Positions 30,477 to 39,231 of a DNA stretch of 64,000 nucleotides are shown here, in pieces. Every line of letters starts with the position of its first letter. The stretch's first letter is position 1. Source of the stretch: Helicobacter marmotae (lineage in GTDB: Bacteria > Campylobacterota > Campylobacteria > Campylobacterales > Helicobacteraceae); contig NZ_NXLR01000001.1 of assembly GCF_003364255.1 (NCBI RefSeq), forward strand, positions 217,153 to 281,152. Direction: 5' to 3'. A program made the position numbers and the translations under genes. Under the pieces are notes generated by a model that made no database searches, was not told the origin of the DNA, and saw nothing but the letters and a program-made list of their open reading frames with translations.

Positions 30477-30640
30477 AATACGCTCCTTTAATGCTATATA
30501 GAATTAACTATTATGCCATTTTTTCCTTAATCTGCTATAGCCTTAAGTAATCTATACCCTTTAAGATTGAGCGGGATAAAGCTACATAAAGCTCTCATTG
30601 TGTTAAAAAATTTCACATTCTATAAATCAACAATGATATT

Positions 30641-30652
30641 TTATTATAATAA
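30641..30652. promoter_or_regulatory. Perfect palindrome TTATTATAATAA, candidate Fur box
   Basis: A 12-bp perfect palindrome lies 36 bp upstream of the fur -10 box and about 100 bp before the fur start. It resembles the Helicobacter Fur consensus of AT-rich inverted repeats (TAATAAT-n-ATTATTA). Autoregulation of fur through such sites is established in H. pylori. Confidence 0.5.
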
Positions 30653-30687
30653 TCTTTCTTAATTTACATTTCTATACATTTTATTGC

Positions 30688-30693
30688 TATAAT
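30688..30693 (+). promoter_or_regulatory. Probable -10 box of fur
   Basis: TATAAT preceded by TTGC, 60 bp upstream of the fur ATG; a clear match to the housekeeping -10 of Helicobacter. AAGGAGACC follows as ribosome-binding site just before the ATG. Confidence 0.55.
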
Positions 30694-30752
30694 TCTTAGC
30701 AAAATAAGAATCCACAAGATTCTATACATTCATACAAAAACAAGGAGACCAC

Positions 30753-31220
30753 ATGAGTAAAAATATTAATACCAATCACCGATTGGAAACGCTTGATTCT
30801 ATCATTGAGAGATTGCGAGCTTCTATCAAAAAAAATGGACTTAAAAACTCCAAACAAAGGGAAGAAATTATCGCTGTTCTTTATAAAAGTGGCACGCATT
30901 TAAGCCCAGAAGAGATTACAAATATCATCAAAATGACTGATAAAAACGCAAGTATTTCATCTGTGTATAGAATCTTAAGCTTCCTTGAAAAGGAGCATTT
31001 CATCACCGCACTTGAAGCCGACAAAAGCGGCAGACGCTATGAAATTGCAGCAAAAGAGCATCATGACCATATCATTTGCTTAACCTGCGGAGATATTACA
31101 GAGTTTGTTGATGATGAGATAGAGCAGCTTCAGCTAGGCATAGCCAAACAATTTGGCGCAAAGCTAATCAGCCACGATATGCGTCTTTTTGTAAAATGCT
31201 CCAAATGCCAAGGGCTATAA
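30753..31220 (+). CDS. fur: Ferric uptake regulator Fur
   Basis: An iron-responsive DNA-binding regulator (155 aa) very close to H. pylori Fur: RLETLDSIIERLRASIKKNG, then LKNSKQREEIIAVLYKSGTH and ISSVYRILSFLEKE (recognition helix). Metal sites are EHHDHIICLTCG, and a C-terminal CSKC that pairs with the Cys of LTCG as structural zinc ligands. It controls iron uptake and, in Helicobacter, redox genes; likely targets here are the two TonB receptors and flavodoxin. It sits alone between tlpD and the energy-taxis pair. Confidence 0.96.
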   Translation: MSKNINTNHRLETLDSIIERLRASIKKNGLKNSKQREEIIAVLYKSGTHLSPEEITNIIKMTDKNASISSVYRILSFLEKEHFITALEADKSGRRYEIAAKEHHDHIICLTCGDITEFVDDEIEQLQLGIAKQFGAKLISHDMRLFVKCSKCQGL

Positions 31221-31610
31221 AGACACGCCTAAGGCTTAAAAACCCAAGAATCTCTCTTAAGGACTAGTGATTCTAAGGGAGATTCTCCATCTCCACTTCA
31301 TACTCCCTAAAAACATAACAAACTAAATTTCCTTTATGAAGTAGTTTTGTCTTGCGGATTGGACTCATTGTCATATCTTTGCCCTCTGCAAGAGAGTGAA
31401 GAATTGCTATTTGATTTACCAGCAACCCCATTAGTTTATCAGCTCTAGCGGGAAAATACAACCGAAGAATCGCTAGTAACCCAAACAAAGCCCTTTTGCC
31501 CTACACACAAGAAAAATACCAAATATAGCTTACCTATCTTTTGTCAAACTCTGTTAAGATACCCTCTTGCTAAGATGAAGTGGCGAGTTCAAACACAATA
31601 AGGAGAAGGA
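31221..31610. other. Intergenic stretch with repeat fragments; no gene supported
   Basis: It contains a 12-bp imperfect inverted repeat (next entry) and, near 31460-31475, another fragment of the dispersed element (GAAGAATCGCTAG). A 71-codon minus-strand frame crosses it, but it overlaps the repeat, has no convincing ribosome-binding site and resembles nothing I know. The cetB promoter must lie at its right end; AAGGAGAAGG precedes that ATG. Confidence 0.5.
31248..31285 (+). terminator. Inverted repeat after fur, terminator or dispersed repeat
   Basis: GAATCTCTCTTA and TAAGGGAGATTC pair over 11 of 12 positions around a 14-nt loop, 28 bp after the fur stop. There is no T-run, so it is a weak terminator candidate. 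The reverse complement closely matches 48562-48590. Confidence 0.4.
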
Positions 31611-32111
31611 ATGATTGATTTAGGTATGGAGCTAAGTGATAGCACATTAATTACTTCAAAAACAGATTTACAAGGCAATATTGTGTATTGCAATAAAGAT
31701 TTTATAAGATATAGTGGTTTTAGCGAGAGCGAGATATTTCTTAAGCCTCATAATATTGTGCGTCATAAAGATATGCCAAAAGCGGTTTTTAAGCTCCTGT
31801 GGTCATATATTCGTAATGGGCAAGAGGTGTTTGCCTTTGTGAAAAATCAATCTAAAAGCGGAGCACACTACTGGGTGCTTGCGAATGTAACTCCTTCATT
31901 TGATGTGAATAATAAAGTGGTGGGGTATTACTCCGTACGTAGAAAGCCCAATACAAAAGCCATTGAACAGATCGCACAAATATATACCCTCATGCTTGAA
32001 GCAGAGAAGCAATCAATCAATGATGGGCAAAAAGTGCTAGAGAATCTACTTTTGGATAAGGCTATGGATTACAATCACTTTATACTTGCCTTGCAGGAGG
32101 GCAAGCTATGA
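31611..32111 (+). CDS. cetB: PAS-domain energy-taxis sensor, CetB/Aer-like
   Basis: A 166-residue soluble PAS protein. The PAS core resembles Aer: [20 protein letters not shown], then [18 protein letters not shown] and [17 protein letters not shown]. In E. coli Aer and Campylobacter CetB this fold binds FAD and reads redox state. A C-terminal helix of about 45 residues could contact the partner receptor. It overlaps the following CetA-like gene by 4 bp (ATGA), so sensor and transducer are made together. The symbol is assigned by analogy with C. jejuni; FAD binding is inferred. Confidence 0.8.
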   Translation: MIDLGMELSDSTLITSKTDLQGNIVYCNKDFIRYSGFSESEIFLKPHNIVRHKDMPKAVFKLLWSYIRNGQEVFAFVKNQSKSGAHYWVLANVTPSFDVNNKVVGYYSVRRKPNTKAIEQIAQIYTLMLEAEKQSINDGQKVLENLLLDKAMDYNHFILALQEGKL

Positions 32112-33481
32112 GAACTTTAGCATATGTATTTTTTGGGCTTATAGTGCTCGCTTTAGGCTTAGATGTATATATCAATCATTTAAGCGTGCTAAGTGTGGTG
32201 ATAGTGGGGCTATGTGTGGTTTTTATATGCCTATGTATTATGAGAAACAATGAATTGCGCCTTTTGCACAAACTCTCATATGCTTGCAGCGAATATGCAA
32301 ATGGGAGATTTGAGGGGCGCATTACACATATTAAGGGCAAGGGGGTTGTCGTAGAAATATGTGAGCATATCAATGACCTTATGGATCATTTGGAGGCGTT
32401 TTTACGCGAGGTTAAAAGCGCCATAGAATGCTCTAAGGAAGAAAAATTCTATCGTAAGGCGATTGCAGCGGGGCTTAATGGGACATTTTCACAAAATATT
32501 GATGGCATTAATCATGCTTTGAGTGCTATGGAGGAGAATGCAAGAGATGCTCTAGCCAATGCCCTCTCTAAAAAGCTTATGAATCTTAGCCTTAAAAAAC
32601 AAAATAGTAATATTGAAAATATCGCACTCACTTTAAATGAAGACATTCTATATATGAAAAAAGTTGATTTAAATATACGCGATATTTCTGCTATAGCAAA
32701 GGAAAGTCGCGCTGATGTAAGTAATCTCACTCAATCTATCCACGAACTTGTAAATTTAATAGAGGCTAATAACCAATCGATTGAAAATCTCGCAAGTAAA
32801 TCTAATGATATAGGAAATGTGATTTCACTGATTAATGACATAGCAGAGCAAACTAACCTCCTAGCGCTTAATGCTGCTATTGAAGCAGCAAGAGCTGGGG
32901 AGCATGGCAGGGGCTTTGCGGTGGTAGCTGATGAAGTGAGAAAACTGGCAGAAAAAACGCAAAAAGCTACACAAGAGATTGCTATTTCTATCCAAAGTAT
33001 GCAGCAAGAAGTAGGAAGTATAGAAGATGGCGGCAATGAAGTAAGTGATATTGCCTCTGTTGTGCAAAATAAGCTTAATGGCTTTAATATGGCATTTGAT
33101 AAAATGGAGACAAATAGCATATCATTAAATGAGATATTTACACAGCTCTCCACTCAACTTGTGCTCTCAACAACTAAACTCAATCATCTTTTATTTAAAT
33201 CTAATCTCTACCTCTGCCTGAATACACAAGCAAAAAATATAGATTTTGATAGTATTAACCCCATTTCTGCGCTGCTTGAAGATAAGGAAACTTTAGAGCT
33301 TATACATAAATTTATACCTCAAAATGAGCTTGATAAACTAAGCCATAAATTGCGTAATGGAGCGCTAGGAGTGAGTGAATTTATTGGTAAAGAAATCACT
33401 ACCAAAGTGAGCGAGGAAATTCTTAAAAGAGTGGAGGATATAGAGCAAAACTCTGAAAAACTGCTCCTAAAACTTGCATAA
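32108..33481 (+). CDS. cetA: CetA-like membrane chemoreceptor, partner of CetB
   Basis: A 457-residue transducer with two N-terminal helices (residues 4-21 and 27-45) and virtually no periplasmic domain. A HAMP-like segment follows ([15 protein letters not shown]), then the chemotaxis signalling hairpin with [21 protein letters not shown]. jejuni CetA has nearly the same length and works with PAS protein CetB. The C-terminus starts like a CZB domain ([13 protein letters not shown]) but lacks the zinc-binding Cys and later His. Paralogue of the gene at 1663-3048. Its stop abuts the stop of the convergent peroxidase gene. Confidence 0.85.
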   Translation: MRTLAYVFFGLIVLALGLDVYINHLSVLSVVIVGLCVVFICLCIMRNNELRLLHKLSYACSEYANGRFEGRITHIKGKGVVVEICEHINDLMDHLEAFLREVKSAIECSKEEKFYRKAIAAGLNGTFSQNIDGINHALSAMEENARDALANALSKKLMNLSLKKQNSNIENIALTLNEDILYMKKVDLNIRDISAIAKESRADVSNLTQSIHELVNLIEANNQSIENLASKSNDIGNVISLINDIAEQTNLLALNAAIEAARAGEHGRGFAVVADEVRKLAEKTQKATQEIAISIQSMQQEVGSIEDGGNEVSDIASVVQNKLNGFNMAFDKMETNSISLNEIFTQLSTQLVLSTTKLNHLLFKSNLYLCLNTQAKNIDFDSINPISALLEDKETLELIHKFIPQNELDKLSHKLRNGALGVSEFIGKEITTKVSEEILKRVEDIEQNSEKLLLKLA

Positions 33482-34552
33482 TTAGAGCGTTTTAAGAAAG
33501 GCTTCTAGGGCTTCAAGCTCTTCATCACTTAAATGCAAGGGTTCTAAAAGCGGGTCAGTTTCTGGGAAAGGCAAGGTTTGTGAATCTTTAGATTCTTGTG
33601 GGGCTTTAGGGCGGAACATACCTGCATTATAGGCATTAAGCACGCCTCTTAAATGCGGAAAAAGCCCATTGTGCATATAAGGCGCAGTTTTAGACACTCC
33701 TCTAAGGCTTGGGGTCTTAAACTTGCCTATATCATCTGTATTATGAGTAACCTCATATCGCCCCAAATCTTCATATTTGCGCGCAATAAAGTGCAGTCCT
33801 AAATTATGATAACTATCATCGCTTAAAGCCACACCATTGTGGCAATTCATACATCGCCCCTTTGTGCGAAACAAATGCAAACCCCAAATTTCTTTATCTT
33901 TAAGTGCATCTTTTTTGCCATTTAGGAATCTATCAAATCGTGTAGGAGCAGGCATAAGAGAACGTTCATAAGTAGCTATGGCTTGAGCTATGCGAGTAGG
34001 GGTAATCTCTTCACTCCCAAAGGCTTCTTTAAACTTTTCTTTATAAATGGGGATTTTGCTTATCTTTTTTGCCGCAGATTCTGGTGTGTAAGCCATTTCA
34101 TTGGGGTCAGCTATGGGGAAAAGGGCTTGGTCTTCTAAATCCTTTGCCCGCCCATCCCAGAATTTCTCCACTCCAAAGGCAGACATCACTACACTTGGGG
34201 CGTTTCTCACACCTAAGCGCCTATTATGCCCATAGCTCACCCGTCTCCCATCGCCAAAGCCAAATTCTTTATCATGGCAAGAAGCACAGGCAATTTGATT
34301 AGAGAGGGAAAGTCTCGGGTCATCAAAAAGCATTTCGCCTAATTGTGCCTTTTGCTTTGAGTAGGGATTATCCTTAGGATAAGGAGGGATCTTAGGCAAG
34401 GGGGCGAGCTCTTTATGTGCTATATTTGGGCTAAGATGGGGCTTTTCCCATTGGCTAGGGGGCTTTGAGTACATCTCGCGCAAATATGCTATATCTTTAG
34501 GCACAGCATATAGGTAAAGGATACTTAAATGCAAGCAGCACAGAAACTTCAT
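33482..34552 (-). CDS. Dihaem cytochrome c peroxidase
   Basis: A periplasmic peroxidase (356 aa) of the CcpA/MauG family reducing hydrogen peroxide with electrons from cytochrome c. Short signal peptide ending near LYA-VPKD. Two haem c sites: IACASCHDKEFGFGDGRR in the N-terminal domain and RCMNCHNGVALSDD in the C-terminal domain. GVSKTAPYMHNG supplies the candidate distal Met of the high-potential haem. FDDPRLSLSNQIAC is a family hallmark. Single gene, 36 bp after the receptor 2 gene in transcript order is the reverse neighbour (34589). Confidence 0.93.
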   Translation of the reverse strand: MKFLCCLHLSILYLYAVPKDIAYLREMYSKPPSQWEKPHLSPNIAHKELAPLPKIPPYPKDNPYSKQKAQLGEMLFDDPRLSLSNQIACASCHDKEFGFGDGRRVSYGHNRRLGVRNAPSVVMSAFGVEKFWDGRAKDLEDQALFPIADPNEMAYTPESAAKKISKIPIYKEKFKEAFGSEEITPTRIAQAIATYERSLMPAPTRFDRFLNGKKDALKDKEIWGLHLFRTKGRCMNCHNGVALSDDSYHNLGLHFIARKYEDLGRYEVTHNTDDIGKFKTPSLRGVSKTAPYMHNGLFPHLRGVLNAYNAGMFRPKAPQESKDSQTLPFPETDPLLEPLHLSDEELEALEAFLKTL

Positions 34553-34588
34553 TGTGTTCCTTTGGAGAGTTTGGGCTATTGTAGCTTC

Positions 34589-37482
34589 TTAAAGCTTATA
34601 CCCCACTTGGAGCCAGAACTGCCTACCCACCTCATATGTAGGCACAGCAGTAGTGCCCGCACTACTTGAATAACTTGCATTTGCAATGGCAATATTTTGT
34701 GCATTTAGCACATTATAAATATCCACATTCACAAAAAGTGTATTGCCCTTAAATACATCTACCTCAAAGCCCACTCTCATATCCCAAGTAAAAGCCCCTT
34801 TGATAAAATAAGTCTTAAAAGTATCTACCTGTGTAAGCACACCATTTATCACAAAACTATCTTTATCCGCTGCTCTTGTTACACTTGCCATTGTTTTATA
34901 TCCTGCCCTATAGCGGAAAAAGTTATTCCATAGCCATTTTGTGCGCCCTAAGCTAAAGGTGTGTGTGGTATTAAGCCTTAAAGTATAGGGGCGAGTGTAG
35001 TTATCTGCTGGTCTATCGGCATAGAAAATAAGCTTTCCGTTATAACTTATGAGTTGGTTGTTGAGTTCATTGTCTGTGAGATTAGTGCTATAATCAGCAT
35101 AGTTACGCTTTACATTCGTCCAATCAAAGGCAAGCAAATAATGATGCACTATCCCAAAAGTCTCTAGTAATTTATGATTTTGCACACTCAAACTTACTAT
35201 ATCGCCATCACTTTGCCCCTCATTAGTATAGACATAGCGCAAATTTTGTGTCAAGGTGGTGTTAGAAGAGCAATTAAGACTGCTAATGTCTCCTGTGCTT
35301 GGATTTATACATGCACGTCTAATCTCGTCTCTTCCAAATCGATGAATGTATTTTGCTCCTGCTTGAAACATATAGATTTGCTGGGATATGCCTATTACAA
35401 GCTCATCTGCATAAGGCACTTTTAGTTTAGCAAAGTCTGTGTCATTTTTATTTTGTGTTTTTGTGGCATTATCCCATGAGGTTTGGGGGTCAGTTCTTTG
35501 CACAGTATATGTGAGGGCGGAGCGTCCATCCATAAGTGCATAGGCAAAAAGATTTCTCCCATAGTAGCGGTTTGCCCCAAAGGTAAGGGTGCTTTTAAAG
35601 TTTCTGCCAGATTCACCATAGCTCCAAGGGGCAGTGTAATTGAGCGAAAATCTTGGAGCTAGTGGGGCTTTATCCATATAGGTATCATAATCTAACCTTA
35701 GCCCTAAGCGCGTATTTATCTCACCAAATGCCCCTAAAAAGAAATTTATATCATCTTGCGCATAGAGAGCAAGGGTGCGGTTATCTACCTCTATCTTCCC
35801 TGCCTTATATAGCGTGGCACGATTAGCAAATTGTCCTTTGTTATTTGCCCAAGTGCCGGTTGAATAATACACAGGAGAAGCGGAGCAAAACTCATCAATA
35901 CAGCTCTTGCCATCTGAAAGCGGAGAGAGCCATGCAGAACCACCAAAAATAGTATCTCCCAATCTTTCATAGCTTGCATTTACATAGCCTAACTCAAGTC
36001 CTGTGGCAAATTTGTTTTCTAAAAATGAAAAGATTCTCAAAGTTTTAAAATCTTGATTGAGTTTAAGATTTACATTTAACTGCGTGGTATCTACATTACC
36101 ATACCCACCCTCTGTAAGCGTGCCATTAGTATTGGTGCTCCAATTTTTCTCTGCTGATACTCTCCAACCTTTCATATGCTGGGCTGAACCACTGCGAGAA
36201 TTTTCCATATAATTTAGGTTGGTTTGTGCAGTGAGTAAGCCTAAGGTATTTTCCCATAATGCCTTAAGTCCCGCTTGATGTCCGCCACTTTGGAGGTAAA
36301 AGTCAGAATCTTTGGTATTGACAATAAAGTATTCATTATACTGCGGGGCATAAGTGTAGCTCGCTTCTAGCCTTAGATTCTCTATAGGGTCATAATAGCC
36401 TTTGATAAAGAAATTATAGCTTTGTCGCTTTTGTGTTTTTTGCACATCATCTAATGTGCTAACACGTTGTGTAGCAGCATATGCATTAAGCGGAATAAAG
36501 CTCTGAATTGTGCTAAAACTTGCAATCACGCCACTTTTGTCATTAAGCTTGGATTCTAATGAAGCACGGACAATGTGCTTAATAAATTCAGGCTGGCTAC
36601 CATAACTCGTGGAATTAAGAAAGTTGCTATAGCTTTGGTCATTTGCCTCATAGATATGATACTTAGTGAGCGAGAATTTCTCTAAATTGGCATTACCTTG
36701 CGTGATTTGATAGCTTATACTTGCCCCAAAGTCTTTGGTTGGTCTTTTTGTAGTTGCCTCTACTACCCCTCCTGTAAATCCCCCATAAGCTGCAGAGATA
36801 TTAGAATCTTGCACACTTATAGAATCTAAAAGTGAAGTATCGATATTTAATCCTTGACTTCTCCCCGGCAATGCAGTAGCAGCTACAGGATTACCCCCCA
36901 TAGTTCCTGCAGGATCTAAGTCATTATTCATATTAAAGCCATCGAGCATAAAGTTATTTTGGTAGAACAGCCCTCCGCTAATGCTAATATTAGCAGGGTC
37001 TATTTCACCCGGAGTGGTGCTTTTATTTTGAGCATTATCAAATTGCACATTGGGCAGCACTCTTAAAATAGAGGTAATATCACCATTGCCTGTGGGGTTA
37101 GAGCTTATGAAACTCTCACTCAAGCTCTCCCCACTTTGATAAGTCTCTATATCGCTTGTGGCTTTTACTATTGAAGTGGGGAGTTTGACTTCTCTCTTAT
37201 CTATATTATCTCTCGGGGGGGGGTGTCTAATAGTGTAGATTCTGTATCTGCTAGGAGGCTTAAGGGAAGGAGGCAAAGACTAGCAAAGAAGCCCGCTCTT
37301 GCTAAAGGGGCTGATTGAGTGAGTTTGGGGTAATTTAGCACAAGTGATTTTATATTTTCCTTATTTTCTTTATGTGACACTTGGGAAGAAAGGCTTACAA
37401 TACTTAACTTAGCTCTTACATTGTGCGCATTGGAAAGAGAGGTGAGGGGAGATTGATGAGAATGTTTAGCACTCTTTAGCAT
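34589..37482 (-). CDS. TonB-dependent outer-membrane receptor 2, phase-variable, out of frame here
   Basis: The gene is split by a C9 tract. Codons from ATG 37482 (GGAGG upstream) encode a long leader of about 60 residues, a hydrophobic signal (GFFASLCLLPLSLLADTEST), then shift at the tract and stop after LLDTPPREII. The receptor body continues in another frame (DNIDKREVKLPTSIVKATSD) to 34589. Adding one C (10) or losing two (7) would join them into a 964-residue protein. Plug and barrel features match receptor 1: ISISGGLFYQNNFMLDGFNM, GGFTGGVVEATTKRPTK and the C-terminal FWLQVGYKL. Apart from the tract I see no decay, so this is a switched-off gene and not a dead one. Ligand unknown. Confidence 0.88.
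37215..37223 (-). repeat. C9 homopolymer, phase-variation tract in receptor 2
   Basis: Nine C on the coding strand right after the signal peptide. The frame is restored at 7 or 10 C, so this sequence is an OFF state. Confidence 0.9.
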
Positions 37483-37576
37483 GTTATATCCTCCAATGCT
37501 TATTAATATAGAACAAATCTTAAAATTGAAATCTTTATAAAATGGGATTTTAGCACGAAGTTCTTAAAGTATTATA

Positions 37577-37593
37577 AAAATAATTCTTATTTT
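37577..37593. promoter_or_regulatory. Dyad AAAATAA-TTC-TTATTTT between receptor 2 and fldA, candidate Fur box
   Basis: A perfect 7-bp inverted repeat with a 3-nt spacer in the 190-bp divergent region, inside a longer run TATTATAAAAATAATTCTT. Position and AT-rich symmetry fit a Fur operator controlling either or both genes. Confidence 0.45.
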
Positions 37594-37626
37594 ATAGGTG
37601 AGATAGTTTTACTTTTTATTATCTTT

Positions 37627-37632
37627 TATACT
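37627..37632 (+). promoter_or_regulatory. Probable -10 box of fldA
   Basis: TATACT, 41 bp upstream of the flavodoxin ATG, just after the candidate Fur dyad. AAGGAGCATTTC precedes the start codon. Confidence 0.4.
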
Positions 37633-37672
37633 ATAAGCTTTAGCCCTTATATTAAAACTTAAGGAGCATTTC

Positions 37673-38170
37673 ATGCAAAAAGTCGGTTTGTTTTATGGGA
37701 GTGATGGCGGTACGACACAAGATATAGCACAAAAGATTGCTGATAAACTTGGAGATTGCCAAGTATTTGATGTCGCTTCAGCTAAAGCTGATGATATTAA
37801 GGGTTTTAGTAATCTCGTGCTTGCTACCCCTACTTATGGTTCTGGTGATTTACAAGATGATTGGGATAGCTTCATTTCAGGCTTAGATGATGCTACATTC
37901 GCAGGGAAGACTATTGCGCTTGTAGGTGTGGGCGACCAAGAAGTATATAGCGACACATTTTGCAATGGTATTGCTGCGATTTATCAAAAAGTATCTAAGC
38001 AAGGTAAAATCATTGGGCAAACAAGCACAGATGGCTATACATTTGATGATAGTGAAGCTGTGGTAGATGGCAAGTTTGTTGGCTTAGTCATTGATGAAGT
38101 CAATCAAGATGATTTAACAAGCGATAGAATCCAAAAATGGGTCGATTCAATCAAAGGCTCTTTTGCTTAA
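37673..38170 (+). CDS. fldA: Flavodoxin
   Basis: A long-chain-sized FMN electron carrier (165 aa). In Helicobacter it takes electrons from pyruvate:acceptor oxidoreductase and is essential. The FMN phosphate loop is GLFYGSDGGTTQDIAQKIAD; the isoalloxazine loops are ATPTYGSGDLQDDW and VGVGDQEVYSDTFCNG. The divergent receptor and the dyad in front suggest iron-linked control, inferred only. Confidence 0.96.
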   Translation: MQKVGLFYGSDGGTTQDIAQKIADKLGDCQVFDVASAKADDIKGFSNLVLATPTYGSGDLQDDWDSFISGLDDATFAGKTIALVGVGDQEVYSDTFCNGIAAIYQKVSKQGKIIGQTSTDGYTFDDSEAVVDGKFVGLVIDEVNQDDLTSDRIQKWVDSIKGSFA

Positions 38171-38215
38171 TCCTCTTTCATCTTTTACATAAGCGCAGCA
38201 CAAGCGCGCTTATGC

Positions 38216-38548
38216 TTACATTAAAATCTCACTTTGCACTAAAAACATATAACTTATAGTCCCGCATACAATACTTAGCACCGGAATTTTAAAGATAATA
38301 TGTATAGATACCACTATAAAAACTGCTATAACTTCGTTTGCCCCATAAGGCTTTAGGCTAAAGTCTATCCCCCTTAAGCAATACACAATCAACATAGCGA
38401 TAATTGCACTTGGCAGCACTTTACCCAAAAATGTAATAAACTTAGGCGTACTTTTAGCAAAGATGAGAAATGGCAAATATCTGCTAAGAAAAGTATTTAG
38501 TCCTATAAGTAGCACAAGCAGGAGGGAATGAAGCTCACTAGGGCTCAA
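38216..38548 (-). CDS. azlD: AzlD-family branched-chain amino acid exporter subunit
   Basis: A 110-residue membrane protein with three to four helices and the AzlD core TFLSRYLPFLIFAKS, then GKVLPSAIIAMLIVYCL. With AzlC it forms a two-part exporter of branched-chain amino acids or analogues. Its start overlaps the azlC end by 11 bp, so the pair is co-translated. Confidence 0.88.
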   Translation of the reverse strand: MSPSELHSLLLVLLIGLNTFLSRYLPFLIFAKSTPKFITFLGKVLPSAIIAMLIVYCLRGIDFSLKPYGANEVIAVFIVVSIHIIFKIPVLSIVCGTISYMFLVQSEILM

Positions 38549-39227
38549 GGGCTCTCCTTTTGAAGCTAAGGATTATACAAATCCCCACAAGGCTAGGGAG
38601 TAAAAATTGCCCAGCGCCAAAAATATATAAACACACAAGGCTTGTGGCAATGCCCATAAGGGCGGGGATACGCAAAGCCCTATTTTTCCACTGCTCGATA
38701 AAAATCACCACAAAAATCGCACTCATCACAAAGTCTAAACCTTTGGCATTGAAATCAAGCTTTGACCCAAGCAGCGCGCCAAACGTACAGCCAAAGACCC
38801 AATATATTTGATTTAATAATGAGATAAAAAAGTCAAACCACCCCCTATCTACACCCTCTTTTGGGGATTTGAGATTTAAAAGGGCTAAGGTTTCATCAGT
38901 CAAAGAGTAAATCATATAATATGCCTTTTTACCCATTTTTTTGAATCTATCAAGCATACTTATAGAGTAAAAAATTTGTCGTGCATTAATCATAGAAACA
39001 AGCACCATACTTTCCCATACCCCAGCTCCGCTTGCCATAAGCCCCACACTCACAAACTGCGTAGTCCCACCATAAATGATAATTGCCATAGCAAATGCCC
39101 AAATCGCCCCAAAGCCCTCCTTTTGAAGCAAGATACCAAAGACTGCTCCCATAAAGATATAACCAAGCATAATGGGGAGAGTATGGGGGAAAGCGTCTTT
39201 GAGTGCGGGGAGGATATGGGGGGACAT
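38538..39227 (-). CDS. azlC: AzlC-family branched-chain amino acid exporter subunit
   Basis: A 229-residue polytopic membrane protein. Family features: LPIMLGYIFMGAVFGILLQ, then AIIIYGGTTQFVSVGLMASG and MINARQIFYSISMLDRF; the rest includes SLTDETLALL and FVMSAIFVVIFIEQW. Large subunit of the AzlCD exporter. It starts 4 bp after the argS stop and probably shares its transcript. Confidence 0.9.
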   Translation of the reverse strand: MSPHILPALKDAFPHTLPIMLGYIFMGAVFGILLQKEGFGAIWAFAMAIIIYGGTTQFVSVGLMASGAGVWESMVLVSMINARQIFYSISMLDRFKKMGKKAYYMIYSLTDETLALLNLKSPKEGVDRGWFDFFISLLNQIYWVFGCTFGALLGSKLDFNAKGLDFVMSAIFVVIFIEQWKNRALRIPALMGIATSLVCLYIFGAGQFLLPSLVGICIILSFKRRALEP

Positions 39228-39231
39228 AATC

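Noticed and set aside
30826..30835. A8 run in fur as a switch
   Set aside because: It encodes the conserved IKKNG segment; such A-runs are common at this composition and fur is not known to phase-vary.
31273..31488. 71-codon minus-strand frame after fur
   Set aside because: It overlaps the dispersed repeat, has no convincing ribosome-binding site and no recognisable similarity; probably chance.
29572..33153. Ser/Ala-rich frames antisense to chemoreceptor genes (185 and 140 codons)
   Set aside because: Both arise from the complement of the conserved signalling tip and share sequence for that reason; not genes.
34589..37276. Receptor 2 as an intact 895-residue protein starting at 37276
   Set aside because: That start lacks a signal peptide, and the true signal peptide lies upstream in the other frame; the frame break is at the C9 tract.
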